In this document: positions 53,327 through 61,780 of the stretch, in pieces
Layout of the letters: each line of letters begins with the position of its first letter
Position numbering within the stretch: position 1 is the first letter of the stretch
Origin: Ashinkailepas kermadecensis
Taxonomy: Eukaryota > Arthropoda > Thecostraca > Neolepadidae
Length of the DNA stretch: 64,000 bases
Assembly (NCBI GenBank): GCA_034440615.1
Contig: JAOTOM010004790.1
Coordinates: forward strand, 62,001 to 126,000
Reading direction: 5' to 3'
Translations under genes and position numbers: made by a program
Notes under the pieces: model-generated
The model's input: only the letters and a program-made list of their open reading frames with translations
The model's database searches: none
Told to the model about the DNA's origin: nothing

Positions 53327-53425
53327 AAAGGGATTGTGGGAAAAGATATAGGTTGATTAAAGATGGGGGAGGGGAAAAAAAAAAAGGGATAGTTAAGAGA
53401 AAAAAATTGGTGATGTTCTGAGTGT
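53327..53425 (+). mobile_element. CR1 RT scrap inserted in satellite
   Basis: GGGATTGTGGGAAAAGATAT, AGGTTGATTAAAGATGGGGG and GGTGATGTTCTGAGTG align in order with 51428-51538 of the CR1 element, with A-rich indels between. Confidence 0.7.
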
Positions 53426-53538
53426 CTACTCAGACATCATTCAACTGCCTCAGGCACTTCGGCCCGGGACTGAGCGGCGGTATCTGCTGGACATTGACGG
53501 GATCGTGTACCTACCTATAGTTGGCATCACTACTCTCC

Positions 53539-53695
53539 TGGTGGTGGTTGTGCTTTTACGACGCACTCAGCAGTTGAGACCATATGGCGTCGCCTTCCTG
53601 TCACCCTGGCAGGAAGGGCGGTCACCACGGGGAATCGAACCCCGTACATCTGACTTGCCAGACGCTCCGGCTAACCACTGAGCTACCGACGCCCC
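53539..53695 (-). mobile_element. tRNA-headed SINE (GGGGCGTCGGTAGCTCAG type), minus
   Basis: Reverse complement has GGCGTCGGTAGCTCAGTGGT, GGGGTTCGATTCCCCG, AAGGCGACGCCATATGG and GTGCGTCGTAAAAGC. Same family as 35551 and 58661. Flanks ATCACTACTCTCC (53526-53538) and ATCGCCACTCTCC (53696-53708) fit a target duplication with two changes. Confidence 0.9.
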
Positions 53696-53860
53696 ATCGC
53701 CACTCTCCACACGTCGACGTGACTACAACCCGGGACCGAGCGGCGGTGTTTGTTGGACACCGACGGGATGGCGTGTTTCCACGTAGTTGGCATCACTACT
53801 CCCCCACACCGGGGTGACCACAGCTCGGTACCGAGCGGCGGTGTTTGTCAGACATTGACG

Positions 53861-54043
53861 CATAGGCGCAGCCAGGGGGCGGCTGCCCCCCCCCCACCCT
53901 TAGCAACCAAAAATACACGAGATTGAACAAAAAAAGAAGATTTTCACCCCGCAAAACTCGGAAAACTGTTGTCATTTGGTGTTGTCAGTTGGTGTCAACT
54001 GTTTTGGTGGCTAGCTTAGGCAAATCCTGACTGCGCCACTGCG
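53861..54043. mobile_element. MITE-like non-autonomous DNA element
   Basis: Starts TAGGCGCAGCCAGGGGG and ends TCCTGACTGCGCCACTG, giving imperfect terminal inverted repeats (AGGCGCAGCCAGG versus TGGCGCAGTCAGG). No coding capacity. The left end matches 28320-28335 exactly in inverted form. Flanking satellite sequence resumes on both sides. Confidence 0.7.
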
Positions 54044-54115
54044 TGGACGGCACTGTGTATGTCCGTATAGTTGGCATCACTACTCCCCACGCTGGCGTCA
54101 CTACAGTCCAGCACC

Positions 54116-54869
54116 TGCGGCAGGGGTCGACGAAAGGTCAGTCTGAAGCCGATTTCGTAGCTGTGGCAGGTGAGAAATCTTAACTCTGTCGACTTGCCAC
54201 CCCGCCGCCGTTCCCACCGTCCACGTTGTGACGCCTGGGACCGTCCGGGTCCCACCGGAACCGCGCCATTTCCGGCCAACAGCACGCGCGTGTTTCCCGC
54301 CATCTCCGCCTGCGCCTCTAGCGCTGGCGGCAGAGACTGGAGGTGCTGGGAGGCTGCCGAGATGGGATAAAATATTACGGACACTCCCCGACATCTGGCT
54401 GGATGGTCGACATCCGACAAATATGTCGAATCACCACCATCTACTCGTTTACAGCTCGTGTTGCAAGCACGGTGTGTGTAGTGTATATAGTTATGGGGGT
54501 TTTATCTATGTTGGTGTATGAATGTTTGTTGCGCATCTGTTCCCACTATTGACCACAAATCTATCCTTTCTTTGTAAATATCTGTGAGTTATACCCAGAC
54601 TGTCCATAATAGCACTATACGTGGAGGGCATGTATTGTGAAATAAATAAATAAATAAATATATGGTGATGGTGGCAATGGCGGCGAAAACCTTCGTCTTC
54701 TGTCCGAAGTTGAATCCCATCTGGTGCGATACCGGAAGCGGCCCTATGATTTCACACGAAGAACGATACAACCGCCGACAAAATTAAAACATCCACTGTC
54801 GAGGTACGTGTGGCCAAGACCCATACCTACGGTGTGCATATGCATCTTACCACAAGCCGCGCACTGCCA
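54116..54869. other. no gene; (AAAT)n at 54640-54661
   Basis: Nothing recognised apart from the AAAT microsatellite. Frames at 54016-54420 are unassigned. Confidence 0.35.
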
Positions 54870-55485
54870 CAAATCTCAACCAGGCCATCAACGCATTCTT
54901 CGAGCTAAAATGGCAGAACGCGTGGGACTCCATTGGTAATAACAAGCTCAAAACATTGAAAAGCTGCCTAATGTTATGGAAATCATCCGTAAGAAAATCC
55001 CGGAGGCAAGAAATAATACTGTCTAGGCTGAGGATAGGGCACACATACGCCACCCATATTTACTTGCTGATGAACGAGTCCAGGCCGATCTGCGACCATT
55101 GTGATGTACCCCTCGCAGTGCGCCATGCCCTGTTGTCATGTCCCCGCTTTCGAGTGCAGCGAAGACGGCATTTTGGACAACGAGTAGACTCGCTTACTCT
55201 TTTAGTTACTCGCTTCTCTTTCGCTGGCATTTTAGGTGACTATTCGCGTTTTATCCACACGGGATAAAATATTTGAATATATCTCAGACATCAAGCTCCA
55301 TGTCATTGGCCCATCACTGTAGTGTGCTTTTATCGTGCATGTATACTTGTTGACTTAGGCGTGTGAAACTGTGTACTTCGGAAGAAGGCCTGATCATTTT
55401 TAGCAGGTAGCAAACTATTAGTTATTGGCGCTAAATGACCAAACCTGGTCAATGCGCCATAAAACTCAAAATAACCAACAAGCCG
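54870..55485 (+). mobile_element. LINE (I/R1/Jockey-like) 3' part with stem-loop tail
   Basis: Coding end 54870-55267, then a 3' UTR and the tail TTGGCGCTAAATGACC..GGTCAATGCGCCATAAAAC (about 55424-55466) followed by AAAATAACCAAC. The tail is the same stem-loop as at 40580 and in the short insertions. The 5' part (EN, RT) is missing or unrecognisable. Confidence 0.85.
54880..55267 (+). CDS. LINE ORF2 C-terminus
   Basis: Reads AFFELKWQNAWDSIGNNK, RRQEIILSRLRIGHTYATHI and ICDHCDVPLAVRHALLSCPR, ending FIHTG-stop. The patterns K-W-Q-x-x-W-D, R-L-R-I-G-H-T and C-x2-C-x7-H-x4-C-P are the standard region after RNase H in I/R1/Jockey-type LINEs. No valid start codon, because it is a 5'-truncated copy. 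Confidence 0.87.
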
Positions 55486-55790
55486 CGCAATACCCTTTGA
55501 TATCGGCAGGACATGCAGACTTTGAAAAAGCAGAAACCATTACATCACGTGGTACGAGGTAATGAAATTGTGAGAGTGAGTTGCAAACTTGCTGTGTCGA
55601 AACAAACAACCCGTAATCAATCACACATTGAGATGCGGACCGCTTGTGTTGCACCCTTCCTGCTCTTTCCTCCCCCGTCGAAGCCTGAGCCCAGCATTGG
55701 GCGATTTGTGTTTTCGAACTCTGTTGGATCTCCGCCTGATCTAGGTCTGAACAAATATACGCGAACCGACGCTGTGGTGACCCCAGGCGA
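55486..55790. other. no recognisable feature
   Basis: Nothing identified. Confidence 0.35.
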
Positions 55791-55802
55791 CAACTGCACC
55801 GC

Positions 55803-55899
55803 CTGTCGCTACTCTTCGCCCGCGACCAATCGGCGTGAGAGATTGGCGACGCTATATGGCTCAACGGTCGATGTGTCGTAAAACCAATAACCAACCAAC
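55803..55899 (+). mobile_element. 5'-truncated SINE with 12-bp target duplication
   Basis: Starts CTGTCGCTACTCTTCGCCCG and ends AAAACCAATAACCAACC. Perfect repeats CAACTGCACCGC at 55791-55802 and 55900-55911. Confidence 0.95.
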
Positions 55900-56029
55900 C
55901 AACTGCACCGCATTCCAACACTGCGCACAGGCGCATGTTCGCCCGCCTCAGCCGACCGTGACCGACCCCGCAGTGGGTCAGCGTTCCCCCGGCGCCGGAG
56001 ATTTGACGCCGCCGCCCGGCGGGCGCCTC

Positions 56030-56330
56030 CGCGCCGGAGATTCCAAGCCGCCGCCGCCGCCTGCGTACCGGCCGGCGCCATTTTGTCCCCCCGCGACCCC
56101 TCCGCGCCGGCAGCGGCGGGCTATTTTCGGACTGAACTTGAACCTCGCCAGCTGCGTGTCAATGCCGGGTCGCCGGTTGCCATGGCGACGGCGGCGGTGA
56201 CAGATCGGCGCGTCGGCCCACCTGGCCGAGTGCGTGGAAGGGTGCTGCGCGGGCGGCGGCCGGCCATGCCCGCGGGCGCCACTGGCGCCAGACGGTGTTC
56301 TGCGCAGAACACGGTGCGCAGAACATGGTC
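56030..56330. promoter_or_regulatory. CpG-rich island with X-box
   Basis: CpG-dense with GCCGCCGCCGCC and CGCGGGCGCC runs. GTTGCCATGGCGAC (56176-56189) is a good match to the RFX X-box. No attached gene recognised. Confidence 0.35.
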
Positions 56331-56379
56331 CAGACGCCGAACGCTTATCGCAGTTTGGAGGATCTGGTGGCCCATTGAC

Positions 56380-56560
56380 ATGTGATGCGAAGCACCACGG
56401 GGGCACGTGCGAAGCACCACGGGAGGAGCACGTGTGAAGCACCATGGGGGCACGCGCGAAGCACCACGGAAGGAATCCGGGAGCACGTGCGAGGCACAAC
56501 GGGAGCACGGTGTTATAGGGCACCACGGAGCACGTGTGAAGCACCACGGGAACATGGGGA
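56380..56560. repeat. GAAGCACCACGGG minisatellite
   Basis: GCGAAGCACCACGGGGGCAC and GTGTGAAGCACCACGGGA recur about seven times at 20-32-base spacing. Confidence 0.85.
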
Positions 56561-56587
56561 AGCGCTGCCGTAGTCGGTTACGTTTCA

Positions 56588-56660
56588 AGTGGACAGTTGC
56601 GACCCTCTGTAGCCAAGCAGTCGAATACATCGTAAAGGAACCCAAAAGTAGTTTCCTTAT
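56588..56660 (+). mobile_element. old SINE 3' fragment
   Basis: TTGCGACCCTCTGTAGCC, AGTCGAATACATCGTAAAGG and AACCCAAA align with GGCGACGCTATATGGC..TTGAATGCGTCGTAAAAGAACCCAA of the SINE at 42078. Confidence 0.55.
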
Positions 56661-56792
56661 TGAAGGGGAAAGAGCAAACAACTGTTTGGTGGCTATGCTG
56701 CGTTTTTCCCAGCTTGAGGTTCCAATTTAATCAGCCGAAATATCGCAAGGAGTTTAGTTTTATCTAACCCGTTGCCTATCTTAAACATCTCA

Positions 56793-56860
56793 ATCATAAA
56801 GTCAAAGTGGTTAGGCCTTCACAGGAGCCACATGGGCCATCTGAATTAGGCGTTTTCAGG
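56793..56860 (-). mobile_element. CR1 3' UTR fragment
   Basis: AATCATAAAGTCAAAGTG, CACAGGAGCCACATGGGCC and CTGAATTAGGC correspond in reverse complement to the last ~70 bases of the CR1 family (compare 52030-52092). Confidence 0.65.
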
Positions 56861-57265
56861 GAAGTTGCAAGAGGCCACACTTCAGAATCAGCAATCGTAC
56901 CGCGCCCTAATCTCCTGTACCTGAGTGAGTACATAATACAATGCCGCAAGGCTGTCTCAATATTCTAACCCGCCTATGGATCAGCATTGGTGGATTGTTC
57001 TCGCTCGTTTTTTTTTTTGGGGGGGGGGCTAGGGACGCTAGGGAATAAAACAGTTGTAATTTGAACATCCTTGGAATTCCATCAATTACATGTGTACGGG
57101 TCGTTCGATAGCAATATTTTCTGAATGCTAAATTGGGTGCGGTATGATCATAGTTGTCGAGGCACTCAAGCCCAAGGAAATAACCAACTGAATAATATAT
57201 GCACAGATTTCCATAAACCTGTTAATGTGTCCATGCTCCTTAAACGAAGTCGGACGCCTTGAAGT
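56861..57265. other. no recognisable feature
   Basis: T-run/G-run at 57009-57028; otherwise nothing. Confidence 0.35.
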
Positions 57266-57267
57266 GG

Positions 57268-57412
57268 GCGGGTAGTCGGTGGATGGGTTATTTATTTGAC
57301 TCTGAATCGGTAGATCTTGAGTTCGATTCCCACGACATGCGGGATCACCGGCGGCGAATCGGCGTCAAGTTGGTGACGTCACATGTCGTCAAGGTGAGGT
57401 CGCGAAATAAAT
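57268..57412 (+). mobile_element. diverged tRNA-headed SINE
   Basis: GGGTAGTCGGTGGATGG (A-box region), CTCTGAAT and GAGTTCGATTCCCAC (B box), then CGGCGGCGAATCGGCG, TTGGTGACGTCACATG and TCGTCAAGG, parallel to CCAATCGGCG..TTGGCGACGCTATATGG..GTCGTAAA of the other SINEs. Confidence 0.6.
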
Positions 57413-58105
57413 CTTTCGCTGGATCCCTCTGGATAGTGGCAGACGTGTTGGCAGGCTGACAGGTTCCAGTGATCTCGAAGAGCCCCGCGCGACACATCCT
57501 GGTGTACGAGGGAACTCCCAGGCCCGGACGCTGACGTCAGCGTCTCAACTCCGACCGTGGCTGGAAGTCCCGGGTGGGTTGGGTCGGGCTGGTCGGGCTG
57601 GTACCCAGGTTTGGTGTGAGATCTCCAGCCGGGATTCTGACTCTGACTCAGCAAAGTCGACTTCCGTTCAGCAGTCGGGTGTTCGACAGACAGCAGAGCG
57701 TCGTGCCGCACGTGCTCCGTGCACTGTTCTCCTGCACGTGATGCACGCTACCGGTCTGTTGTACCCCTCTGGTACCTCGTGGTGCCCTGCGATGTCTTTC
57801 GCAGACTTCGTCATAGCCTTCGACCTCAGTGTCGGCTCTGGTCATTCCCAACAAGGACTCCCTCCGGTCCCTGGGTGTGCTCCGTTCTCGGCTTGGGCTC
57901 CGGTTCAGTATCAAGCTCCGCCTCATTCGGCGTGCCTTACTCTGCTCGTGGCTCCGTCTCTCCCCTCCTTTGTTCCGTTTCCGTCAGTTTCCTCCGTCCC
58001 AGTTGCGTCCCGTTTCCGTCCGTCTGTCTGTGCCGTCGTCTCTTTTCGTCCCCATCATTGTCGCCGTCCATGTCGGCTCCTCTTCCCAGCTTCCGTTTCA
58101 GTCCC
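57413..58105. other. no recognisable gene
   Basis: Long overlapping plus frames (57579-58424, 57719-58570) are built mostly from the CT-rich sequence running into the next repeat. No domain recognised. Confidence 0.35.
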
Positions 58106-58320
58106 GGCTTCCCGGTCTCCGTTCTCCGTCTCCATCTCCACTCCAACTGCCTCGTCTCCTTCGCGATGGCCCGGTCTCCGTTCTCCGTCTCTATCTCCAC
58201 CCCGGCTGCCCCGGCTCCTTCCCGATGGCCCCGTATACGTTCTCCGCCTCCATCTCCACCCAGCTGCCTCGTCTCCTTCGCGATGGCCCGGTCTCCGTTC
58301 TCCGTCTCCATCGCCGTCCC
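58106..58320. repeat. ~57-60-bp tandem repeat, ~3.5 copies
   Basis: CCGGTCTCCGTTCTCCGTCT, CATCTCCAC and CTCGTCTCCTTCGCGATGG repeat at ~57-60-base intervals. The repeat keeps frames open, which explains the 281- and 283-codon plus frames. Confidence 0.9.
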
Positions 58321-58640
58321 GACGGCCCGCCGTCGGGGCCGGCCAGCTGACCTGTCGGGTGGTGCCTGCACCACCCGACACCACCCGACACCGCCCGGGA
58401 CCACCCGGGCGGTGTCGGCTCTGATTACGCCAGACGGCCGCCGCCGCGGCTCTAATGAGACACACAGCCGCGGCCCGCCTCGCCGCGGCGACACCGACCC
58501 CAGGCCGGCCGGCCGAGCGCAGGTTGGTAATGGCCGCCGCCGACGCCGCTTGATTACCTGCCGGCTGTAATGATGTCGTGTGCCGGTATTGGGCGCCAGA
58601 AGAATACGACTCGTTGCCGGACGTGTGACGCGAGGTGCAC
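58321..58640. other. GC-rich, no recognisable gene
   Basis: It contains CACCACCCGACACCACCCGA-type short repeats (58368-58415) and CGCCGCCGCGG runs. Nothing coding recognised. Confidence 0.35.
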
Positions 58641-58660
58641 GCCTCCGAGTGGTGACTTAT

Positions 58661-58821
58661 GTGGCGTCGGTAGTCCAGTGGTTAAGCTGAGCATCTGGCA
58701 CGATCGCCAGAGGTACGGGGTTCGATTCGCCCGCGGTGCCCGCCCTTCTTGCCAGGTTGGGAGACTGGCGACGCCATATGGCGCCAGTTGATAAGTGCGT
58801 TGTAAAGCCGCAATTCATTCC
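58661..58821 (+). mobile_element. full-length SINE with 13-bp target duplication
   Basis: GTGGCGTCGGTAGTCCAGTG (A box), GGGGTTCGATTCGCCCG (B box), GACTGGCGACGCCATATGGC and GTGCGTTGTAAAGCC. Perfect repeats AGTGGTGACTTAT at 58648-58660 and 58822-58834. Confidence 0.95.
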
Positions 58822-59039
58822 AGTGGTGACTTATTTGTGTCCCTCCTTAGCGTTCGTCGCGAAGGATTCTAATGAAAGGCAGGGTTATCGAATATAATTT
58901 CACGTGGTGCGAGTTAGAAAATTTCGTTGCACGTTCTCCGGATATGAAGGGTTATTCGCAAGCTATGGGCGTGAGTAGCGAAAACAAAATCCGAACCGAA
59001 CGCGCGTACAAGAACACGTGTTAAGTCAGAGGCACCTGG

Positions 59040-59096
59040 GGAACTGCATGACCCGTAGTCGATGCGCCCCTAAACCCCAATAAATAACTAACTAAC
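59040..59096 (+). mobile_element. 57-bp LINE-tail insertion with target duplication
   Basis: GCATGACCCGTAGTCGATGC, GCCCCTAAACCCCAATAAAT and ACTAACTAAC. Flanked by TCAGAGGCACCTGG (59026-59039) and TCAGAAGCACTTGG (59097-59110). Confidence 0.88.
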
Positions 59097-59110
59097 TCAG
59101 AAGCACTTGG

Positions 59111-59695
59111 ATGTTGAATAACTTGATCGCCAGATTCCATATCCCGTCTCTGGTACTGCTGGTGTTTGTTTCCGCGATTTCCGCCGCTTGTGTGGGTGCA
59201 CTGGTGACTGTGGCGCGACGACAGCGGCTCGGACTGGTTGCCACGCAGAGGTAACAGGTAGTTCCACGTCAGTTTTGCTGGTCGTCAGCGTCCCTGCCGA
59301 TCCAGCACAGGGGATAGTGATCGGGCAGGCACTACCCCAAAAGGAAACTTTTGGTAGTGAAGTTGAAGAACCCGGGTCCTTGAAGACCCATTCGGCTACT
59401 AGGCGAAGTAGCCTCGCCATTGTTGCAGGTGGGCACGGTGGTGCGACGCGTTGTGGAATTGGAACACATAAGGTCGCGATCAATGGCCGTTCCTGGACTT
59501 TTGCCGTCCAAAATATTCCGTTCAGACAATTATCATGATTTTTTCTCATTTGTGTGTTGGGTGGTGCTGTTTGAAAATGAACCACTCTAAGGTGCTCAAG
59601 ACTGACGGGAAAGTGCAAACTGAGATTCTGATGTCACAGGTGTGAATAGAAATATCCCCTCCAAAACAGATTACCACAAAAATGTCCTCTCCACG
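59111..59695. other. unassigned; frames on both strands
   Basis: A minus frame of 173 codons (59618-59097) and a plus frame of 116 codons (59188-59538) overlap. Neither has a recognisable motif, and the minus frame runs into the LINE-tail insertion. Confidence 0.3.
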
Positions 59696-59711
59696 TCCAT
59701 TATTACAACGC

Positions 59712-59756
59712 TGCATGACCTCTGCAGTCGATGCGCCCCTAAACCCCAATAACCAA
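59712..59756 (+). mobile_element. 45-bp LINE-tail insertion with 16-bp target duplication
   Basis: TGCATGACCTCTGCAGTCGA, TGCGCCCCTAAACCCC and AATAACCAA. Flanked by TCCATTATTACAACGC (59696-59711) and TCCACTATTACAACGC (59757-59772). Shortest of the set. Confidence 0.9.
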
Positions 59757-59772
59757 TCCACTATTACAACGC

Positions 59773-60084
59773 ACAATTTTTTTGTTTTCCTTCATATAGC
59801 TTCACGCTATCGCGGGGAGCACCTTTGTGGTTCTTCAGCATCCTTTCCGTAGACGTTGTCCGTCCCAGCCACAGGCTGTTGCCATTCTCGAGTGCACACT
59901 CCGCCTGACGACTCCGCTGAACACATGCTTCAGTGTTTTCCCACCGGTAGGGGGATTTTGGCCGTGGTCTCTGTGGCTTCCTGGGGGTCACAGCCGAACC
60001 GCAGGGGCACCGGCTGGACGTCCGAGGCAATTACCGTCCGAAACGTAGCGCGTAGTCGGCGGCTCGGATGGCTGTCAAAGATGA
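59773..60084. other. no recognisable feature
   Basis: Nothing identified. Confidence 0.3.
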
Positions 60085-60325
60085 CGGGCGCCAGGTCCCC
60101 TCGGGACGGCCGCTGCCAGGGGCGGAGTCAGGACCTGCTGTCGGAGAGGCAGCGGAGGTACAGCCTCCAGGTCCCCTCGGGACGGCCGCTGCCAGGGGCG
60201 GAGTCAGCATCTGTTCCCGTGGAAGCAGCTGAGGCACAGCCAGGTCCCCTCGGGACGGCCGCTGACAGGGGCGGAATCAGGACCCGCTGTCGGGGAGGCA
60301 GCCGAGGTATTGCCAGGTTCTCTGC
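60085..60325. repeat. ~73-76-bp tandem repeat, ~3.2 copies
   Basis: CCAGGTCCCCTCGGGACGGC and GCTGCCAGGGGCGGAGTCAG recur at 60091, 60167 and 60240, partial at 60310. Confidence 0.94.
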
Positions 60326-60504
60326 AAGACCACTGTTGTGGCGCTGAATGCCGCATAGAGAATGCCCACCAACATTCTTAGCGCTTATCCGACAGCGTTT
60401 CGTGCATTTTCTTGTTCTTTCCTTCTTGCTGAACACGGAAGTCTGTCCTTGATGAATTTTGTCTGTCTGTCCTTGATGATCCTTGTCCCCGTTTCGCGCT
60501 CCCG
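60326..60504. other. no recognisable feature
   Basis: Short duplicated TGTCCTTGATGA; nothing else. Confidence 0.3.
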
Positions 60505-60665
60505 ATAGCTTGGCGTTGGTGGCATGGCTTTCGCTTCAAGCGTAAGGTTCCTGGTTCAAGCATCGACATTTACGTGGGATTTCGGCTTTCTCGCCGCCGT
60601 TCGGCGTGCTGGAGCGGCGACACCACGTGGCCAAGGCAGCCACACGCGTCGTGGAGGGACCAGAT
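60505..60665 (+). mobile_element. diverged tRNA-headed SINE
   Basis: GATAGCTTGGCGTTGGTGGC (A-box-like) and TCCTGGTTCAAGCATC (B box), then CCGTTCGGCGTGCTGG, GCGGCGACACCACGTGGCC and ACGCGTCGTGGAGGGACC, parallel to the SINE body and tail. Target duplication not found. Confidence 0.55.
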
Positions 60666-60756
60666 GCCTTTCTTCTTCTGGAGGAGGTCCCGAGACGTCT
60701 CGTGAACGTCGACTCACAGCTCAGTTCTTTTCCTCCGTTCTACTTCGTCGGTGCTC

Positions 60757-60915
60757 TCGGCAGCGAGTAGTCTACGGGTAAGACTTCCAACCTGGAGGCT
60801 GTGGATTCGCGTCCCATCTTTCCCTCCTCTTCGCCGGCGAACAGTGGGCGGGGGATTCCAGTGGGCGACGTTATCTGACCCTAGAGGAGGCGATACATCG
60901 GGAAGCCAGTAACCA
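60757..60915 (+). mobile_element. possible tRNA-headed SINE, Gly-like
   Basis: AGTCTACGGGTAAGACTTCC (A-box region, TCC at the anticodon position) and GCTGTGGATTCGCGTCCC (B box) precede TCGCCGGCGAACAGTGGG and GTGGGCGACGTTATCTGACC. Body similarity is weak. Confidence 0.4.
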
Positions 60916-61116
60916 TCACCGCCTCCGTGCCGTCGGGCGGGGCGACATTGTAACAGAAGACACGCGGGTGACGTCACTGACAAAAACTGGAGGTGACGTC
61001 ATTGACATCGAGGACCGAACTCCAGCGTATGCCGACGGCGACGGTGGGCGGATCCTCGTGACGTTTTCACGGCGCCGCCCCCCGCCTGTTCAATCGGTGC
61101 GGCTTGTTGTTGTCTT
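60916..61116. other. no recognisable feature
   Basis: Repeated TGACGTCA-type words (GGTGACGTCACTGACA and GGTGACGTCATTGACA, about 25 bases apart near 60968-61004). Confidence 0.35.
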
Positions 61117-61216
61117 GCCCATATCTCCCAGTCCGAGCTGGGAGATATGGGCGCCACATAACCAGCAGCAGTTGACGCGCTCCTAAGCCCAATCAATCAA
61201 TCAATCAATCAATCAA
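61117..61216 (+). mobile_element. LINE-tail copy with a palindromic 5' end and (AATC)n tail
   Basis: Perfect inverted repeat GCCCATATCTCCCAG (61117-61131) / CTGGGAGATATGGGC (61138-61152) overlaps the start of the tail GGGCGCCACATAACC..CAGTTGACGCGCTCCTAAG. (AATC)n follows at 61190-61216. Confidence 0.8.
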
Positions 61217-61736
61217 TGGTTGCCCGAGTTAGTCAGAGGCGGGCGCTGCCCGTCCCCACTCACGTGACTCCAGCATGGCCACAGGCGTGGTGGTGTCGTT
61301 CTCTCTACCAGAACCATTCCCTCCGCCCACCCTGCAGGCCTGTCACCAGCGAAGCATGAATAGCCACCATTGTTACCCGGTATGTTTTGGTTTTATAATA
61401 GTTTTTCGTGAAATGCAATGTGATTATCAGCATAAAATCCCAGCATATTTGGTCACGAGCATGGGGCACGGACAACTCCTTGTTGCTACACATCGAAAAC
61501 AAAATGTGCGTTAGTTAGTTATTTGGGCTTTGGGGCACGTGGACAAAAATGTGTGTTAAGCATGCACGAGAGTGGACATTTCTCAAATAAATGACAGCTA
61601 TATATGTTCGTCCTTTCGCTTTTCTTTCACTACCTGCCTATGCCTTAACTTCACCACGAAATAAAATCACCACCCCGAAAACTGCACCAGCAGGGGTGCT
61701 TACGCAGCTTCAGCAGAGGATACGGTAGCGGCGTGG
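61217..61736. other. no recognisable feature
   Basis: Nothing identified. Confidence 0.3.
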
Positions 61737-61780
61737 CCCTGCCCCTGCCCCTGCCCCTGCCCCTGCCCCTGCCCCTGCCC
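61737..61780. repeat. (CCCCTG)n hexanucleotide microsatellite
   Basis: Seven or so perfect hexamers. Confidence 0.97.

Larger units (their letters stand above)
53166..54115. repeat. nested satellite, ~80-110-bp unit, with later insertions
   Basis: Blocks with GAGCGGCGGTGTTTGTTGGA, ACGGGATCGTGT and TAGTTGGCATCACTACTCC recur at about 53220-53310, 53460-53537, 53712-53820, 53827-53860 and 54044-54090. They are interrupted by a CR1 scrap (53327-53425), a SINE (53539-53695) and a MITE-like element (53861-54043), so the array predates all three. Confidence 0.8.

Noticed and set aside
57579..58570. Two plus frames of 281 and 283 codons
   Set aside because: CT/CG-rich sequence plus a ~57-60-bp repeat keeps frames open. 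Low-complexity S/P/R composition, no motif.
59097..59618. 173-codon minus frame
   Set aside because: Overlaps another frame on plus, runs into a LINE-tail insertion, and shows no motif.
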